Positions 1-8,661 of a stretch of DNA of 48,869 bases are shown piece after piece; the stretch's first letter is position 1; each line of letters starts with the position of its first letter. Made by a program: the position numbers and the translations under genes. The notes below the pieces were generated by a model, which ran no database searches, was not told the origin of the DNA, and was given only the letters and a program-made list of their open reading frames with translations. This stretch comes from Rhodocyclaceae bacterium (GTDB lineage: Bacteria > Pseudomonadota > Gammaproteobacteria > Burkholderiales > Rhodocyclaceae), in contig JAGRFY010000088.1 in assembly GCA_020445765.1 (NCBI GenBank), forward strand, positions 1-48,869, written 5' to 3'.

Positions 1-578
1 GTCCCGTCTGATCATGTGTCGCCCACGATCTGAAATTCGGTTCAAGCCGGAGCAGTGCGCACTCGGCTTCCATGTGACTTATTTCCGTCGCCCCTCGATC
101 TACATCTTCCGCGACAGGGCGATCAAGGATTGGTCGCTGCTCGCTGGCGAGGCGGCCTCGGCGACGAGCACCCTCGACTGTCCGCAGCGTCAGCGCCATG
201 GCATCCGTGACACCAACCGCAGTCACCGGCCGAGCGCACGCGGGCGAACCGCCATTCCTGGCCCGAGGCCGGCGCTACACGTGGCATCCCGGGTTCGCCC
301 TGCGGGCCATCTCCGGCAGCAACTCGCCCGGACAACGATTCCGGCGGGCAAGTCTGGACCCCGCCTCAATGCGCAGTTCCGAATGTCGCCTGACAGCTGT
401 GGTGTCGTGTCCGATTTCACACTGGACGCCGAGCCCAATTCTCCGACTTGCGTCGAAATGCGCACATTGCCTCCATGTGCGTGTCCCGGCACGCTCAGCG
501 TCAACATGGATGAGCTATCATCTGGCCCGCCCAGTCAGATCTCGATTTTCCCGTTCGCCCAGAGGATCCGGTTTGTCC
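1..578. other. Upstream region with no recognisable gene
   Basis: Several open frames cross this stretch on both strands, but none gives a protein that looks real: they are rich in Arg, Pro, Ser and Cys with no domain, signal peptide or membrane segment. The open frame of the following asparagine-synthase-like gene extends back to 198, but those extra 127 residues do not resemble the family. A TATCAT at 516-521 could be a -10 box, but no convincing -35 lies upstream of it. The region probably holds the leader and promoter of the plus-strand operon. It could also hold the degraded end of a gene lying outside the window. Confidence 0.4.
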
Positions 579-2396
579 ATGATGAAGTTTGCCGGCACGA
601 TGATGCCGGCACACGGTGATGCCACGCCCATCGACCTGGGCATCGCCGACCCGCGGGCCGACGCGGGCAAGCGTCACGACTTCGGCCCCGCGCGCCTGTT
701 CGTCGATTCCGACATCAATATTGCGCGCCGTGCCGAGCAATGCTGCATCGCGGCAGGAGAACCGGATTTCCGCGATTCCGAACTGCGGCGGATCGCCCAG
801 CAAGAGGGCGTGGCGAGCGCGTGGCTGAGCTACTTCGCCAGCACCGAGACCGTCGAGGCGGCCAAGGTCGGTGGCCGTTTTTCGGTAGCGTTCCTCGATG
901 GCGGTCGCAACATGGCTTTGCTCGCAGTGGACCGCTTTGCCACCTATCCCCTGTGCTACAGCCTGCAGGATGGCCAGTTGGCGTTTGCCGCAAGAGCGGA
1001 CGAGGTGCCGGTGCGCAATCGCCACATCGATCTGCAATCGATCTACGACTACCTGTACTTTCACGTAATTCCGTCCCCCGGCACGATCTTCCGCGACGTT
1101 CGTCGGCTGCCGCCCGGCCACTGGCTACGCTGGCAGGACGGGCAACCGGAACTCCACCGCTACTGGCAGGCGGACTTCGCGCCGGACCCGGCCATCGACC
1201 TGAATTGGGCGAAGCGGCGATTCCTGGAAATCGTCGAGAATTCGGTCGCGCGCGAGGTGAAGACGCCGCGCACCGGAGCCTTTTTGTCGGGTGGCACGGA
1301 CAGTTCCACGGTGTCCGGCATGCTGTGCAAGGCACTGGGCAAGCCGGCGCCGACGTATTCGATCGGGTTCGACGCTGCCGGCTATGACGAGATGGCCTTT
1401 GCGCGGATCGCGGCCAGGCGCTTCGGTACCGACCACCACGAATACTATGTGCGCCCCGAAGATCTCCTGGCAGGCATCCCCGAGGTCGCCAGCCACTACG
1501 ATCAGCCGTTCGGCAACTCTTCGGCCGTACCCGCCTGGCTCTGCGCGCGCAATGCCGCCACCGACGGCATCACGCGACTGCTCGCGGGCGACGGCGGCGA
1601 CGAATTGTTCGGTGGCAACGCGCGCTATGCCAAGCAGCGCATATTCGGCGTCTACGATCTGCTCCCTTCCGGACTCAGGCACAGCCTCCTCGAGCCCCTG
1701 CTCGCTGCTCCGGGCGTCGAGCGTTTGCCGCTGGTGCGCAAGGGTGCGAGCTATGTCCGCCAAGCCAAGGTGCCGATGCCCGACCGCATGGGCATGTACA
1801 ACCTGTTGACCCGTCTGCAACCTGGCCAGATATTGGGGCGCGCTCTGCTTGCCGGAGTTTCGGAGGCATCTCCGCTGCAACTGCAGCGGGACGAATGGGC
1901 GAATTCAGGCGGCCACAACCTGCTGAACAGGATGCTCGCGTTCGATCTGAAGTTCACGCTGGCCGACAACGATCTGCCCAAGGTCATCGGCACCACGTCG
2001 CTGGCCGGCGTGGACGTCGGCTTTCCTTTGCTGTCGGACGAGTTGCTCGACTTCTCGCTGCAATTGCCACCTCGCTGGAAGCTCAAGGGTCTGACCCTGC
2101 GTTGGTTCTTCAAGGAAGCGCTGCGCGGCTTTCTGCCGGACGAGATTCTTGCCAAGAAGAAGCACGGCTTTGGCCTTCCCTTCGGCGTGTGGACCGTCAA
2201 GCACGAGGGATTGAAGACGATGGCCCGCGACTCCCTGACTTCGCTGGCACGACGCGGCATCGTTCGCCAGGATTTCGTCGATGAATTGCTGAACGTGCAC
2301 ATGCCGCAGCATCCCGGCTATTACGGTGAAATGGTATGGATCATGCAGACGCTCGAAATCTGGCTGGCGCGACACGAACCGGGATTCGGCCTGTGA
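579..2396 (+). CDS. Asparagine-synthase-like protein lacking the catalytic N-terminal cysteine
   Basis: A protein of about 605 residues with the two-domain layout of class II asparagine synthetases. The C-terminal synthase domain carries the ATP pyrophosphatase loop SGGTDSS at about residues 237-243 and the later GDGGDELFGG motif, so adenylation of a carboxylate looks possible. The N-terminal region has remnants of the Ntn glutaminase fold, such as RFSVAF and LAVDRFATYPLCY. However, the start reads MMKFAG where active enzymes have MCGIAG, so the Cys2 nucleophile that releases ammonia from glutamine is absent. It may use free ammonia, another amine, or ammonia from a partner. I chose the ATG at 579 (582 is equally possible) because the earlier in-frame extension to 198 has no family similarity. 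It opens a four-gene plus-strand operon and overlaps the phosphatase gene by 4 nt. Its substrate is unknown; a role in modifying the exopolysaccharide is inferred from context. Confidence 0.82.
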   Translation: MMKFAGTMMPAHGDATPIDLGIADPRADAGKRHDFGPARLFVDSDINIARRAEQCCIAAGEPDFRDSELRRIAQQEGVASAWLSYFASTETVEAAKVGGRFSVAFLDGGRNMALLAVDRFATYPLCYSLQDGQLAFAARADEVPVRNRHIDLQSIYDYLYFHVIPSPGTIFRDVRRLPPGHWLRWQDGQPELHRYWQADFAPDPAIDLNWAKRRFLEIVENSVAREVKTPRTGAFLSGGTDSSTVSGMLCKALGKPAPTYSIGFDAAGYDEMAFARIAARRFGTDHHEYYVRPEDLLAGIPEVASHYDQPFGNSSAVPAWLCARNAATDGITRLLAGDGGDELFGGNARYAKQRIFGVYDLLPSGLRHSLLEPLLAAPGVERLPLVRKGASYVRQAKVPMPDRMGMYNLLTRLQPGQILGRALLAGVSEASPLQLQRDEWANSGGHNLLNRMLAFDLKFTLADNDLPKVIGTTSLAGVDVGFPLLSDELLDFSLQLPPRWKLKGLTLRWFFKEALRGFLPDEILAKKKHGFGLPFGVWTVKHEGLKTMARDSLTSLARRGIVRQDFVDELLNVHMPQHPGYYGEMVWIMQTLEIWLARHEPGFGL

Positions 2397-2986
2397 ATGG
2401 CCGCTTTGCCCGCCTTCGGCATCTGGTGAATACGAACTACGGAACCCATCGGGGCCTGGTGCGATACCTCCTCGGCCAGTTGGAGGCCGTCGCTGGCCCG
2501 GCGCATCGGTTTCGCACGATAGACACCGCAAGGATCTCGCGACTGGTGTTCGTGTGCCTGGGCAACATCAATCGCAGCGCGTTCGGCCACGCGGTCGCAC
2601 AGCGGCACGGATTGGCATCCACATCCTTCGGCCTGGCAACGACCACCGGCGCGCCGGCCACGCCGGCCGCCAGGCGGGTGGCCGGCGAGATGGGCTACTC
2701 GCTCGACGAACACCGGGCCACGGCGATCGCGGACTTTCAGCGGACGCCGGGCGATCTCCTGCTGGTGATGGAATTGAGGCATGCCCATCGCCTGATCGCC
2801 CGCGGCGTGCCCGCGGATGCGATCGCCCTGCTCGGTCACTGGGCGCGGCCGATGCACTACCACATCCACGACCCGGACACCTTGTCGATCGAGTACTTCA
2901 GGAGTTGCTTCGAGACGATTCAGGCTGCGGTACATGGCCTGGCCGCTGAATTGCAGGCGGGCGACAGCCCGAGCGCCAAGGCATGA
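2393..2986 (+). CDS. Low-molecular-weight phosphotyrosine phosphatase-like protein
   Basis: About 197 residues. The P-loop CLGNINRS (Cys55 to Arg61, the CX5R signature) follows a beta strand, as in low-molecular-weight protein tyrosine phosphatases. An Asp-Pro general-acid segment (HDPDT) lies near the C-terminus. In polysaccharide loci such enzymes dephosphorylate the tyrosine autokinase that controls chain length; here the kinase is encoded at 23530-24585 on the other strand. The roughly 50 residues before the P-loop are longer than the few residues usual in this family. I chose the GTG at 2393 because it overlaps the upstream stop as GTGA, which suggests translational coupling. An in-frame ATG at 2336 would lie deep inside the previous gene. 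The phosphatase fold is clear, but the target is inferred. Confidence 0.85.
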   Translation: MNGRFARLRHLVNTNYGTHRGLVRYLLGQLEAVAGPAHRFRTIDTARISRLVFVCLGNINRSAFGHAVAQRHGLASTSFGLATTTGAPATPAARRVAGEMGYSLDEHRATAIADFQRTPGDLLLVMELRHAHRLIARGVPADAIALLGHWARPMHYHIHDPDTLSIEYFRSCFETIQAAVHGLAAELQAGDSPSAKA

Positions 2987-3945
2987 ACGTCTATCTGACC
3001 TTCGACATCGAAGTCTGGTGCAATGGCTGGACGAATCTCGACGAGCGCTTCCCGACTTCCTTCGAGCGGTATGTGTACGGTCGCTCTGCAGCCGGTGACT
3101 ACGCGCTGCCAAAGACCCTCGAAATCATGGCGCGCCACGGCGTGCACGGCGTCTTCTTCGTCGAACCGCTGTTCGCCGCGCGCTTCGGAGTCGAACATCT
3201 GGCGACCATCGTCGCGCTCATACAGGAGGCAGGCCAGGAGGTTCAACTCCATCTGCACCCGGAATGGACGGACGAGATCCGCCCCGCCGTCTTTCCCGAC
3301 AAGCCCTTCAAGCGCCAGCACCTGTGCTTCTACGATCTCGACGAGCAGATCGAATTGATCCGTCTCGGCATGGACTTGCTGACACAGGCCGGGGCGGCGC
3401 CGCTCACTGCATTTCGCGCCGGCAGCTTCGCGGCCAATGCCGACACCTTGACCGCGGTCGAACGCTGCGGCCTTCGGTTCGATGCCAGCCTGAACATGAA
3501 CTATCCGATTTCGGGGTCGGATCTGAGGGCCGAATTCGACTTCTACCACCCGCGCCGACGCGATGGCCTGACGCTGCTGCCGATGACCACGTTTCGGGAC
3601 GGATTCGGTCGCCTGCGCCACGCACAGGTCGGCGCATGCAGCGTCGCGGAACTGCAGCAGGCCATGGAAGATTCGGCGGTGCGAGAGCATCCGTGCTTCA
3701 CCATCCTGTCGCACAACTTCGAGATGCTCCGGGCTGGCTCGAGCCGCCCCGACCCGATCGTCGCGGCTCGCTTCGAAAAGCTCTGCAGACATCTCGGCCG
3801 CAATCGGGAACCGCTGCCGACGGCCGGGCTGGCATCTCAAGCCGCACTGGAAGCTCCCGCCACGCCTGACGAGCTGTCCCGGTGCGGCGCATTGGCGACC
3901 GCCCGTCGCTACGCCGGCCAGGCCGTTCGCCGGCTTTGGCACTGA
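2983..3945 (+). CDS. Polysaccharide deacetylase-like protein (NodB-fold, WalW-like)
   Basis: A 320-residue protein that begins directly with the NodB-type first motif, TFDIE (Asp8, Glu10), and has the metal-ligand histidines in QLHLHPE (His90/His92). An FRAGSF motif follows, as in carbohydrate deacetylases that use a divalent metal. No signal peptide is visible, so it would act in the cytoplasm or on a membrane-associated intermediate. The start overlaps the phosphatase stop as ATGA. It differs from the DUF3473-type deacetylase at 20043-20924: it lacks the DVEDYF start and has a long C-terminal tail after SHNFEML. It probably removes N- or O-acetyl groups from a sugar during exopolysaccharide synthesis. 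The exact substrate cannot be read from the sequence. Confidence 0.78.
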   Translation: MNVYLTFDIEVWCNGWTNLDERFPTSFERYVYGRSAAGDYALPKTLEIMARHGVHGVFFVEPLFAARFGVEHLATIVALIQEAGQEVQLHLHPEWTDEIRPAVFPDKPFKRQHLCFYDLDEQIELIRLGMDLLTQAGAAPLTAFRAGSFAANADTLTAVERCGLRFDASLNMNYPISGSDLRAEFDFYHPRRRDGLTLLPMTTFRDGFGRLRHAQVGACSVAELQQAMEDSAVREHPCFTILSHNFEMLRAGSSRPDPIVAARFEKLCRHLGRNREPLPTAGLASQAALEAPATPDELSRCGALATARRYAGQAVRRLWH

Positions 3946-3949
3946 GCGA

Positions 3950-5185
3950 ATGTCAGCTCCCAAGTTCTGCGACGCAGGCGCACCGCCGTGCTTCGTGCTC
4001 GGCATCGAAACCCAGATCGGGGTCGGGGTCGTCCGCGAACTGGGTCGGGCCGGCGTCGAAGTGATCGGCCTCGCCAACCGCGAACGTTCGATCGGCCGGG
4101 CCTCGCGCCACCTGGCACGCAGCGTGGTGGTCGGACCGGGCCGTGACGATGCGCTGGTTCGGCGCATCCGTGAGCTCGGTCGTCCGTACGGCGACGCCGT
4201 GCTGCTGGCGGTATCGGAAACCGACATTGCCTGGTTGATCGCCAACCGCGATGCGCTCCATCCGGTCAGGCCGCTGGTGCCCTCCAGCGAAGCATTTCGG
4301 CGGGTGCTCGACAAGGCGAACACGCTCGACGCGGCACGTGAGATCGGTATCCGGGTGCCACATTCGGTCTGCGCGGAATCCCTCGACGAATGGCAAGTCG
4401 CCTGCGAATCCTTGCGGTACCCGGTAATCGTCAAGTGGCCAGACCCGATGGCGGTCATCGCCGCATTGCGCGCGCACGGGCTTGCCCTGCACAAGATCGA
4501 GTACGCCCTCGACGCGGAGCAGTTGCGTCGCATCGGTGCGCGCTACCAGGCGGTTGGGCATTGGCCGATGATTCAGGAATACTGCCCGGGCCGCGGATTG
4601 GGGCAGTTCTTCTACATGCACGACGGCCGTGCCCTGAGGCGCTTCCAGCACCTGCGGGTTGCGGAGTGGCCGCCCGAGGGTGGCTTCTCGAGCGTGTGTG
4701 ACGTAGTACCGCTGAGCCGTCACGTCGAGTTGCAGGAGCAATCGATCGCGCTGCTGCAGGCGCTCGGCTGGGAAGGTTGCGCGATGGTCGAGTATCGCCT
4801 CGACGAGGCCAGCGGAAGCGCCGTGCTGATGGAGATCAACGGGCGGTTCTGGGGCAGCTTTCCGCTCGCGGTGCAGGCCGGCGCCGGTTTCGCCCGCTAT
4901 GCCTACGAAGTCCAGGGTCGCGGACGAACACCCCAGTTGCCGGCGCCGGCCGATCGGCTTCGCTGCCGCATGGTGGCCACCGAATTGAAGCGTCTCGCGC
5001 GCATCCTGCTGCAACCGGCAAAGATCCACGATCCGGCTTTCGTTCGTCGGCCCGGTCGGGAGCTCTGGCGCTTCGTCAGCGACTTCTTTCGTCCGCGCAC
5101 GCGCTACTATCTCTGGGATACCGAGGATCCCGGCCCCTGGTTGGCGGACCTGCGCAACTACGCGTCAAGAGCCCTGCGGCGCTGA
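3950..5185 (+). CDS. ATP-grasp domain carboxylate-amine ligase-like protein
   Basis: A 411-residue cytoplasmic protein. The N-terminal pre-ATP-grasp Rossmann-like region (FVLGIETQIGVGVVRELGRAG) is followed by an ATP-grasp core with VIVKWPDP as the lysine-bearing strand, the VEYRLDE strand and the metal-binding MEINGRFWGS loop. Enzymes of this fold form a peptide or amide bond through an acylphosphate, as D-aspartate ligases and carbamoyl-phosphate synthases do. The start lies 4 nt after the deacetylase stop, and its last 21 nt overlap tail to tail with the polymerase gene on the other strand. By context it may attach an amino acid or amine to a uronic-acid residue or a precursor. That is inference, and no specific substrate motif is seen. 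Confidence 0.78.
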   Translation: MSAPKFCDAGAPPCFVLGIETQIGVGVVRELGRAGVEVIGLANRERSIGRASRHLARSVVVGPGRDDALVRRIRELGRPYGDAVLLAVSETDIAWLIANRDALHPVRPLVPSSEAFRRVLDKANTLDAAREIGIRVPHSVCAESLDEWQVACESLRYPVIVKWPDPMAVIAALRAHGLALHKIEYALDAEQLRRIGARYQAVGHWPMIQEYCPGRGLGQFFYMHDGRALRRFQHLRVAEWPPEGGFSSVCDVVPLSRHVELQEQSIALLQALGWEGCAMVEYRLDEASGSAVLMEINGRFWGSFPLAVQAGAGFARYAYEVQGRGRTPQLPAPADRLRCRMVATELKRLARILLQPAKIHDPAFVRRPGRELWRFVSDFFRPRTRYYLWDTEDPGPWLADLRNYASRALRR

Positions 5186-6496
5186 CTTCGAACGCCCCAG
5201 CAGGCGATCGCCAAGAAAGATCGACATGCCGAACAGGCGGGACCGTTCGGCCGTCGGTTCGGTCTCCCAGCCGCGGGACCTGACCCACGCACAGGCCGCC
5301 ACGGTCAGCGCCATGAGGTCGTAGGTGTAGTCGAAATAGGCCAGACTCAGGAACGCCCCGCCGACGGCGAAACCGACCAGCGAAACCTGGATCATCGAGC
5401 CGAGTTCGAAGCACCAAGCCGCCGGCTGGTGAATCTTCCCCTGCTTGCGCAGCCAGGCCGCTGCCCGCCACGTGGATACCCATAGACACAGGTAGATGCC
5501 GAGGCCAACGAAACCATGTTCGCCGAGCATGTGGAAGTAGATGCTGTGCGCCGAGACGATGAAGGTCGGATCGGGGGCGTATAGATCGTACACCCACTGG
5601 TTGTAGATGCTGAACCCGCCACCGAAGAAGTTCTCGCGCGCGATGTTGAACGCCATCATCCAGGCGTTGATCCGCCCCTGTGCAGATCGATCTTCGTGGG
5701 TGCCGATGGTCTCCATCCGCGACCACCATTCTTCCGGCATCATCGACAGAGCGGCGAAGCCGAAGACCAGGATCAGGAAACCCGCGCCGAACTTGTTCCT
5801 GCCCCGCCACCAAAGCACTGCCAACATCGCCGAGATTGCCAGCAGTGCGCCGCGGGAGTGCGAGCCCAAAATGGACACGCCACACAACGCCATCATTACC
5901 GTCATCGCATGGCGCTGCCAGACCTTGGTCAGCGTGGTCTGCAGAAAGCGCAGCAGCGGCACCGTCATGATCAACGCGACCGCGAGCGCGTTGTTTTCCT
6001 CGATATAGGATCCGTCGGGGCCGTACACTCGCGATCCACCGCCGGTCACGATCGTGAAGATGCCGCCCTTGACCCCGTAAAAAGCCACCGACAGGGCCAG
6101 CACCCACGCGAACACGATCATTTCGCGCTTGGTCCGCACGAGCATCAGCGTCACCAGCACCATGATGTCGATCTTCAAGGCTTTCACGAGGTTATCGACG
6201 CTGCCGGCGGTGTCGAATGCCATAATCGTGGTCACGCACATCCAGCCCACCAGCACCACGAGCCAGACCGCGGGTGCGCCTTGAAACGGACTGCGGCGCT
6301 CGCGATTCGTCATCAGGCCAATCAACGTGCACAGGCCAACGAACATGGCGACCGGGGCGTCGTACATGAAATTCCACGTCAGACGGTGGGGATTCATGAT
6401 GCTGACCCAGGTCCAGAGCATGGCGCCGACGAACGGATAGCGTATCGCGGCGAGCCCGCCAGGCAAGATGATCAACAGAAGCAGCAGATCACGCAT
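5165..6496 (-). CDS. O-antigen-ligase/polymerase-like membrane protein, exosortase A-associated
   Basis: A polytopic inner-membrane protein of about 443 residues with some ten hydrophobic segments and a large periplasmic loop containing RINAWMMAFNIARENFFGGG and AHSIYFHMLGEHGFVGL. These match the Wzy/WaaL-like proteins that accompany exosortase A loci (the family annotated as putative O-glycosylation ligase, exosortase A type). It probably polymerises repeat units of the exopolysaccharide in the periplasm, or transfers glycan to protein. I used the ATG at 6496 (MRDLLLLL); ATG 6502 and the upstream codon at 6532 are in frame but add polar residues before the first membrane helix. It is the last gene of the minus-strand operon and overlaps the preceding glycosyltransferase by 8 nt. 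Polymerase and ligase functions cannot be told apart here. Confidence 0.85.
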   Translation of the reverse strand: MRDLLLLLIILPGGLAAIRYPFVGAMLWTWVSIMNPHRLTWNFMYDAPVAMFVGLCTLIGLMTNRERRSPFQGAPAVWLVVLVGWMCVTTIMAFDTAGSVDNLVKALKIDIMVLVTLMLVRTKREMIVFAWVLALSVAFYGVKGGIFTIVTGGGSRVYGPDGSYIEENNALAVALIMTVPLLRFLQTTLTKVWQRHAMTVMMALCGVSILGSHSRGALLAISAMLAVLWWRGRNKFGAGFLILVFGFAALSMMPEEWWSRMETIGTHEDRSAQGRINAWMMAFNIARENFFGGGFSIYNQWVYDLYAPDPTFIVSAHSIYFHMLGEHGFVGLGIYLCLWVSTWRAAAWLRKQGKIHQPAAWCFELGSMIQVSLVGFAVGGAFLSLAYFDYTYDLMALTVAACAWVRSRGWETEPTAERSRLFGMSIFLGDRLLGRSKSAPQGS

Positions 6497-7652
6497 GGAC
6501 ATCCTTGCTGTGCCGGCCCGCGCCCGCACCATGATAGATTTTCAGCCACTGCTGCCGGATCTGCGGCCATGCGAAGCTCGAGACCCGCCCGAGCCCGCGC
6601 CGCCGCAAGTCCTCTGCGAGCCGGCGATCCCGTAGCACCGAGATCGTCTTGTCGGCCATTGCCTTCGCGTCACCGACATCCACCATCAAGGCCGTGGCTC
6701 CGTCTTCGACCATGTCTGGTATGCCACCCGCATTGGTGGTGACCACCGGAATGCCACTGGCGAGCGCCTCGAGAATCGAGATCGGCATATTGTCGACGCT
6801 GCTGGGGTTCAGCATGCAGTCGGCCGAGCGGTAGAGTGCCGGAATCTCCTCGTTGGGGATGCGTCCGGTGAAACGAATCCGGTCGGAGAGTCCCAGCTGA
6901 TTCCCCAATCGGGCCAGCGCCTCGCGCTCCGGGCCGACGCCAGCAATGCTCAGACGGGCATTCGGAAAGCACGCGCAGATCATTGCGAAAGCGCGAATGG
7001 CGCAGGGGATATCGTAGATCGGCTCGAGGTTGCGGGTGACGATCAGGTGAGGGGCATCACCGAAGTCGCGCGGTGCTTCCGCGCGGAACCGCGCCAGGTC
7101 GACGATGTTCGGAATGACTTCTGCCGCGATTCCATATTCAGCAAACACCCGCTGGAGAAAGGACGATGGCGTGACGACGACGTCAGCCGCCTTCAACGTG
7201 TGCAACGCGAGCGGCGATGCGCCCGCAAAGAACCGCGCGGCATTGCCTCCTCGATAATTGACCACCACTCGGGCGCCGCGCAGTTTCGCGACCCAGATGG
7301 CGGGCGTCGCGAACAGGTACCAGGCCCAACCCGAGTTGGCGAAGACATGTACGACCCGATCGCCGCGACAGGCATTTGCCAAGGACAATACGTAGGGAAT
7401 CAGCCGAAAGGCAGCCCGCAACACGGGTAGCTTTCCGACCCATGCAGGCCGAAACGGCGCATTGTTCCTGACGACGTCCACATCGAAACCGTCCTCGCGG
7501 AGCAAGCGCACCAGTTGCTCGCACTGGTTCGCCATCCCGCCTGCCGGCGGCGGCAGCGGTCCGACGATGGTGAGCGCAGCGCCATGCCGCCGCCGATCAC
7601 TCGTGATGGGGTCGGCATCCTCGGACGAGAGCGACCGGACGTCAGACACCAC
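6489..7652 (-). CDS. GT4-family glycosyltransferase
   Basis: A 387-residue GT-B glycosyltransferase. The N-terminal domain opens with TIVGPLPPPAGGMANQ, and the C-terminal nucleotide-sugar domain holds the FTGRIPNEEIPALYRSAD segment and the E-x7-E region SILEALASGIPVVTTNAGG. It transfers a sugar from an activated donor to a lipid-linked intermediate at the cytoplasmic face. It starts with GTG at 7652, preceded by a GAGGG ribosome-binding site, and overlaps the transglutaminase-like gene by 11 nt. It is not one of the three glycosyltransferase types that define exosortase A loci, so it may set the strain-specific sugar sequence. Donor and linkage are unknown. Confidence 0.88.
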   Translation of the reverse strand: MVSDVRSLSSEDADPITSDRRRHGAALTIVGPLPPPAGGMANQCEQLVRLLREDGFDVDVVRNNAPFRPAWVGKLPVLRAAFRLIPYVLSLANACRGDRVVHVFANSGWAWYLFATPAIWVAKLRGARVVVNYRGGNAARFFAGASPLALHTLKAADVVVTPSSFLQRVFAEYGIAAEVIPNIVDLARFRAEAPRDFGDAPHLIVTRNLEPIYDIPCAIRAFAMICACFPNARLSIAGVGPEREALARLGNQLGLSDRIRFTGRIPNEEIPALYRSADCMLNPSSVDNMPISILEALASGIPVVTTNAGGIPDMVEDGATALMVDVGDAKAMADKTISVLRDRRLAEDLRRRGLGRVSSFAWPQIRQQWLKIYHGAGAGRHSKDVHA

Positions 7653-8661
7653 GCGCGGCCCTCGACCTGCCGATCCAGGCGATCAGCGCCAGCAAGGCGA
7701 GTGCCGGGACGGCCAGGAGCTTCCACTTCATCCAGTACAAAGCCTCGCGTGCCTCCCGATTTTCCGCCTCGTAGAGGATTCGCATGCCGGGATGCACGCC
7801 GGACAGGATGGCACCGAATTGCTCCAGTGCCCTGTGGCCCTCGCCGAGCAGTCGCACGGCACCCGACTGGTCATACTCGAACACGTTGTTTCCCCACCAC
7901 ATGTACCATTGCGGCAGACCGCGCCGATAGTAGGCGAAGGCTTTCTCCTCGTGGACGAAGCCCGGCCGCGCCGACTCATCGACAGGCACCAGACGCAACT
8001 TGCGCCCTTCCAGGAGGGCCTGACGGAACGTCGTTGCAGACAGCGGATTTCCTGCCGAATCCTCTGGATAGAAGTTGTTGAAGACGTCGATCATGGTCCA
8101 GCGACCCTTCTGCCGATCCCAGATCTCGCTGAAGGTGTGGCCGTGCCCACCAAAACCGTCGAACGAAAAGGACCACGTTCGCACGAAGACGCCGGCCACG
8201 GCGGCTAGGCCCGCGAAGCTGTCGGTGAAATCGCCACAATATCCCTCGCCGCGCTCGACGATGCGTCGGTAGGTTTCTGCCAGGTCGCCCTGGATCGGGC
8301 CTTCCGCTCTCTTGCCGTCGATCAGCATGTGACGCCCGATTGCCAGCGACGTGGCCCAGTCGTCCCCTGGCACGACGAGACCGTTCTGCGCCACGATGTC
8401 GCGGTATAACGCAATCGGTTCGCCCGCATCGACCATGAATCCGTCGGGCAGCGAGTCCGGCGTCCAGTCGGCATCGACCGCCTGAGCCTGCAACAGCATC
8501 GCATTGCGCAGTTTTACGAGCCCGGCTGAGTCCGACAGTTCGCTCCCGAAGCTCACCAGCAGCAACAGAAGGGCGAGGACGGACGCAATCGACACGGCGC
8601 CAAGCACGCGCCCACGTCCGCCGGCACGGGCCACGACATCGGATCGATGCTGTGCGATCAC
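7642..8661 (-). CDS. Membrane-anchored transglutaminase-like protein
   Basis: About 339 residues. There is a hydrophobic segment near residues 20-40 and a second one at the C-terminus (LLAVPALALLALIAWIG), with a soluble domain between them that is probably periplasmic. That domain has the order of a transglutaminase/papain-like triad: Cys142 in GEGYCGDFT, His175 in GHGHTFSEIWD and Asp192 in MIDVFNN. Such domains cleave or exchange amide bonds. Here it sits between AlgD and a glycosyltransferase in an exopolysaccharide operon, so it could process an amide-modified glycan or a PEP-CTERM protein. I chose the GTG at 8661, which forms a GTGA overlap with the AlgD stop and has a GAGGG site 9 nt upstream. 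GTG 8667 is the alternative and is only 3 nt from that site. The fold assignment is good; the function is unknown. Confidence 0.78.
   Translation of the reverse strand: MIAQHRSDVVARAGGRGRVLGAVSIASVLALLLLLVSFGSELSDSAGLVKLRNAMLLQAQAVDADWTPDSLPDGFMVDAGEPIALYRDIVAQNGLVVPGDDWATSLAIGRHMLIDGKRAEGPIQGDLAETYRRIVERGEGYCGDFTDSFAGLAAVAGVFVRTWSFSFDGFGGHGHTFSEIWDRQKGRWTMIDVFNNFYPEDSAGNPLSATTFRQALLEGRKLRLVPVDESARPGFVHEEKAFAYYRRGLPQWYMWWGNNVFEYDQSGAVRLLGEGHRALEQFGAILSGVHPGMRILYEAENREAREALYWMKWKLLAVPALALLALIAWIGRSRAARGV

Noticed and set aside
198-578. A 127-residue N-terminal extension of the first asparagine-synthase-like protein
   Set aside because: The extension has no synthetase-like sequence and no obvious ribosome-binding site decides for it. 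The start at 579 gives a normal family length.
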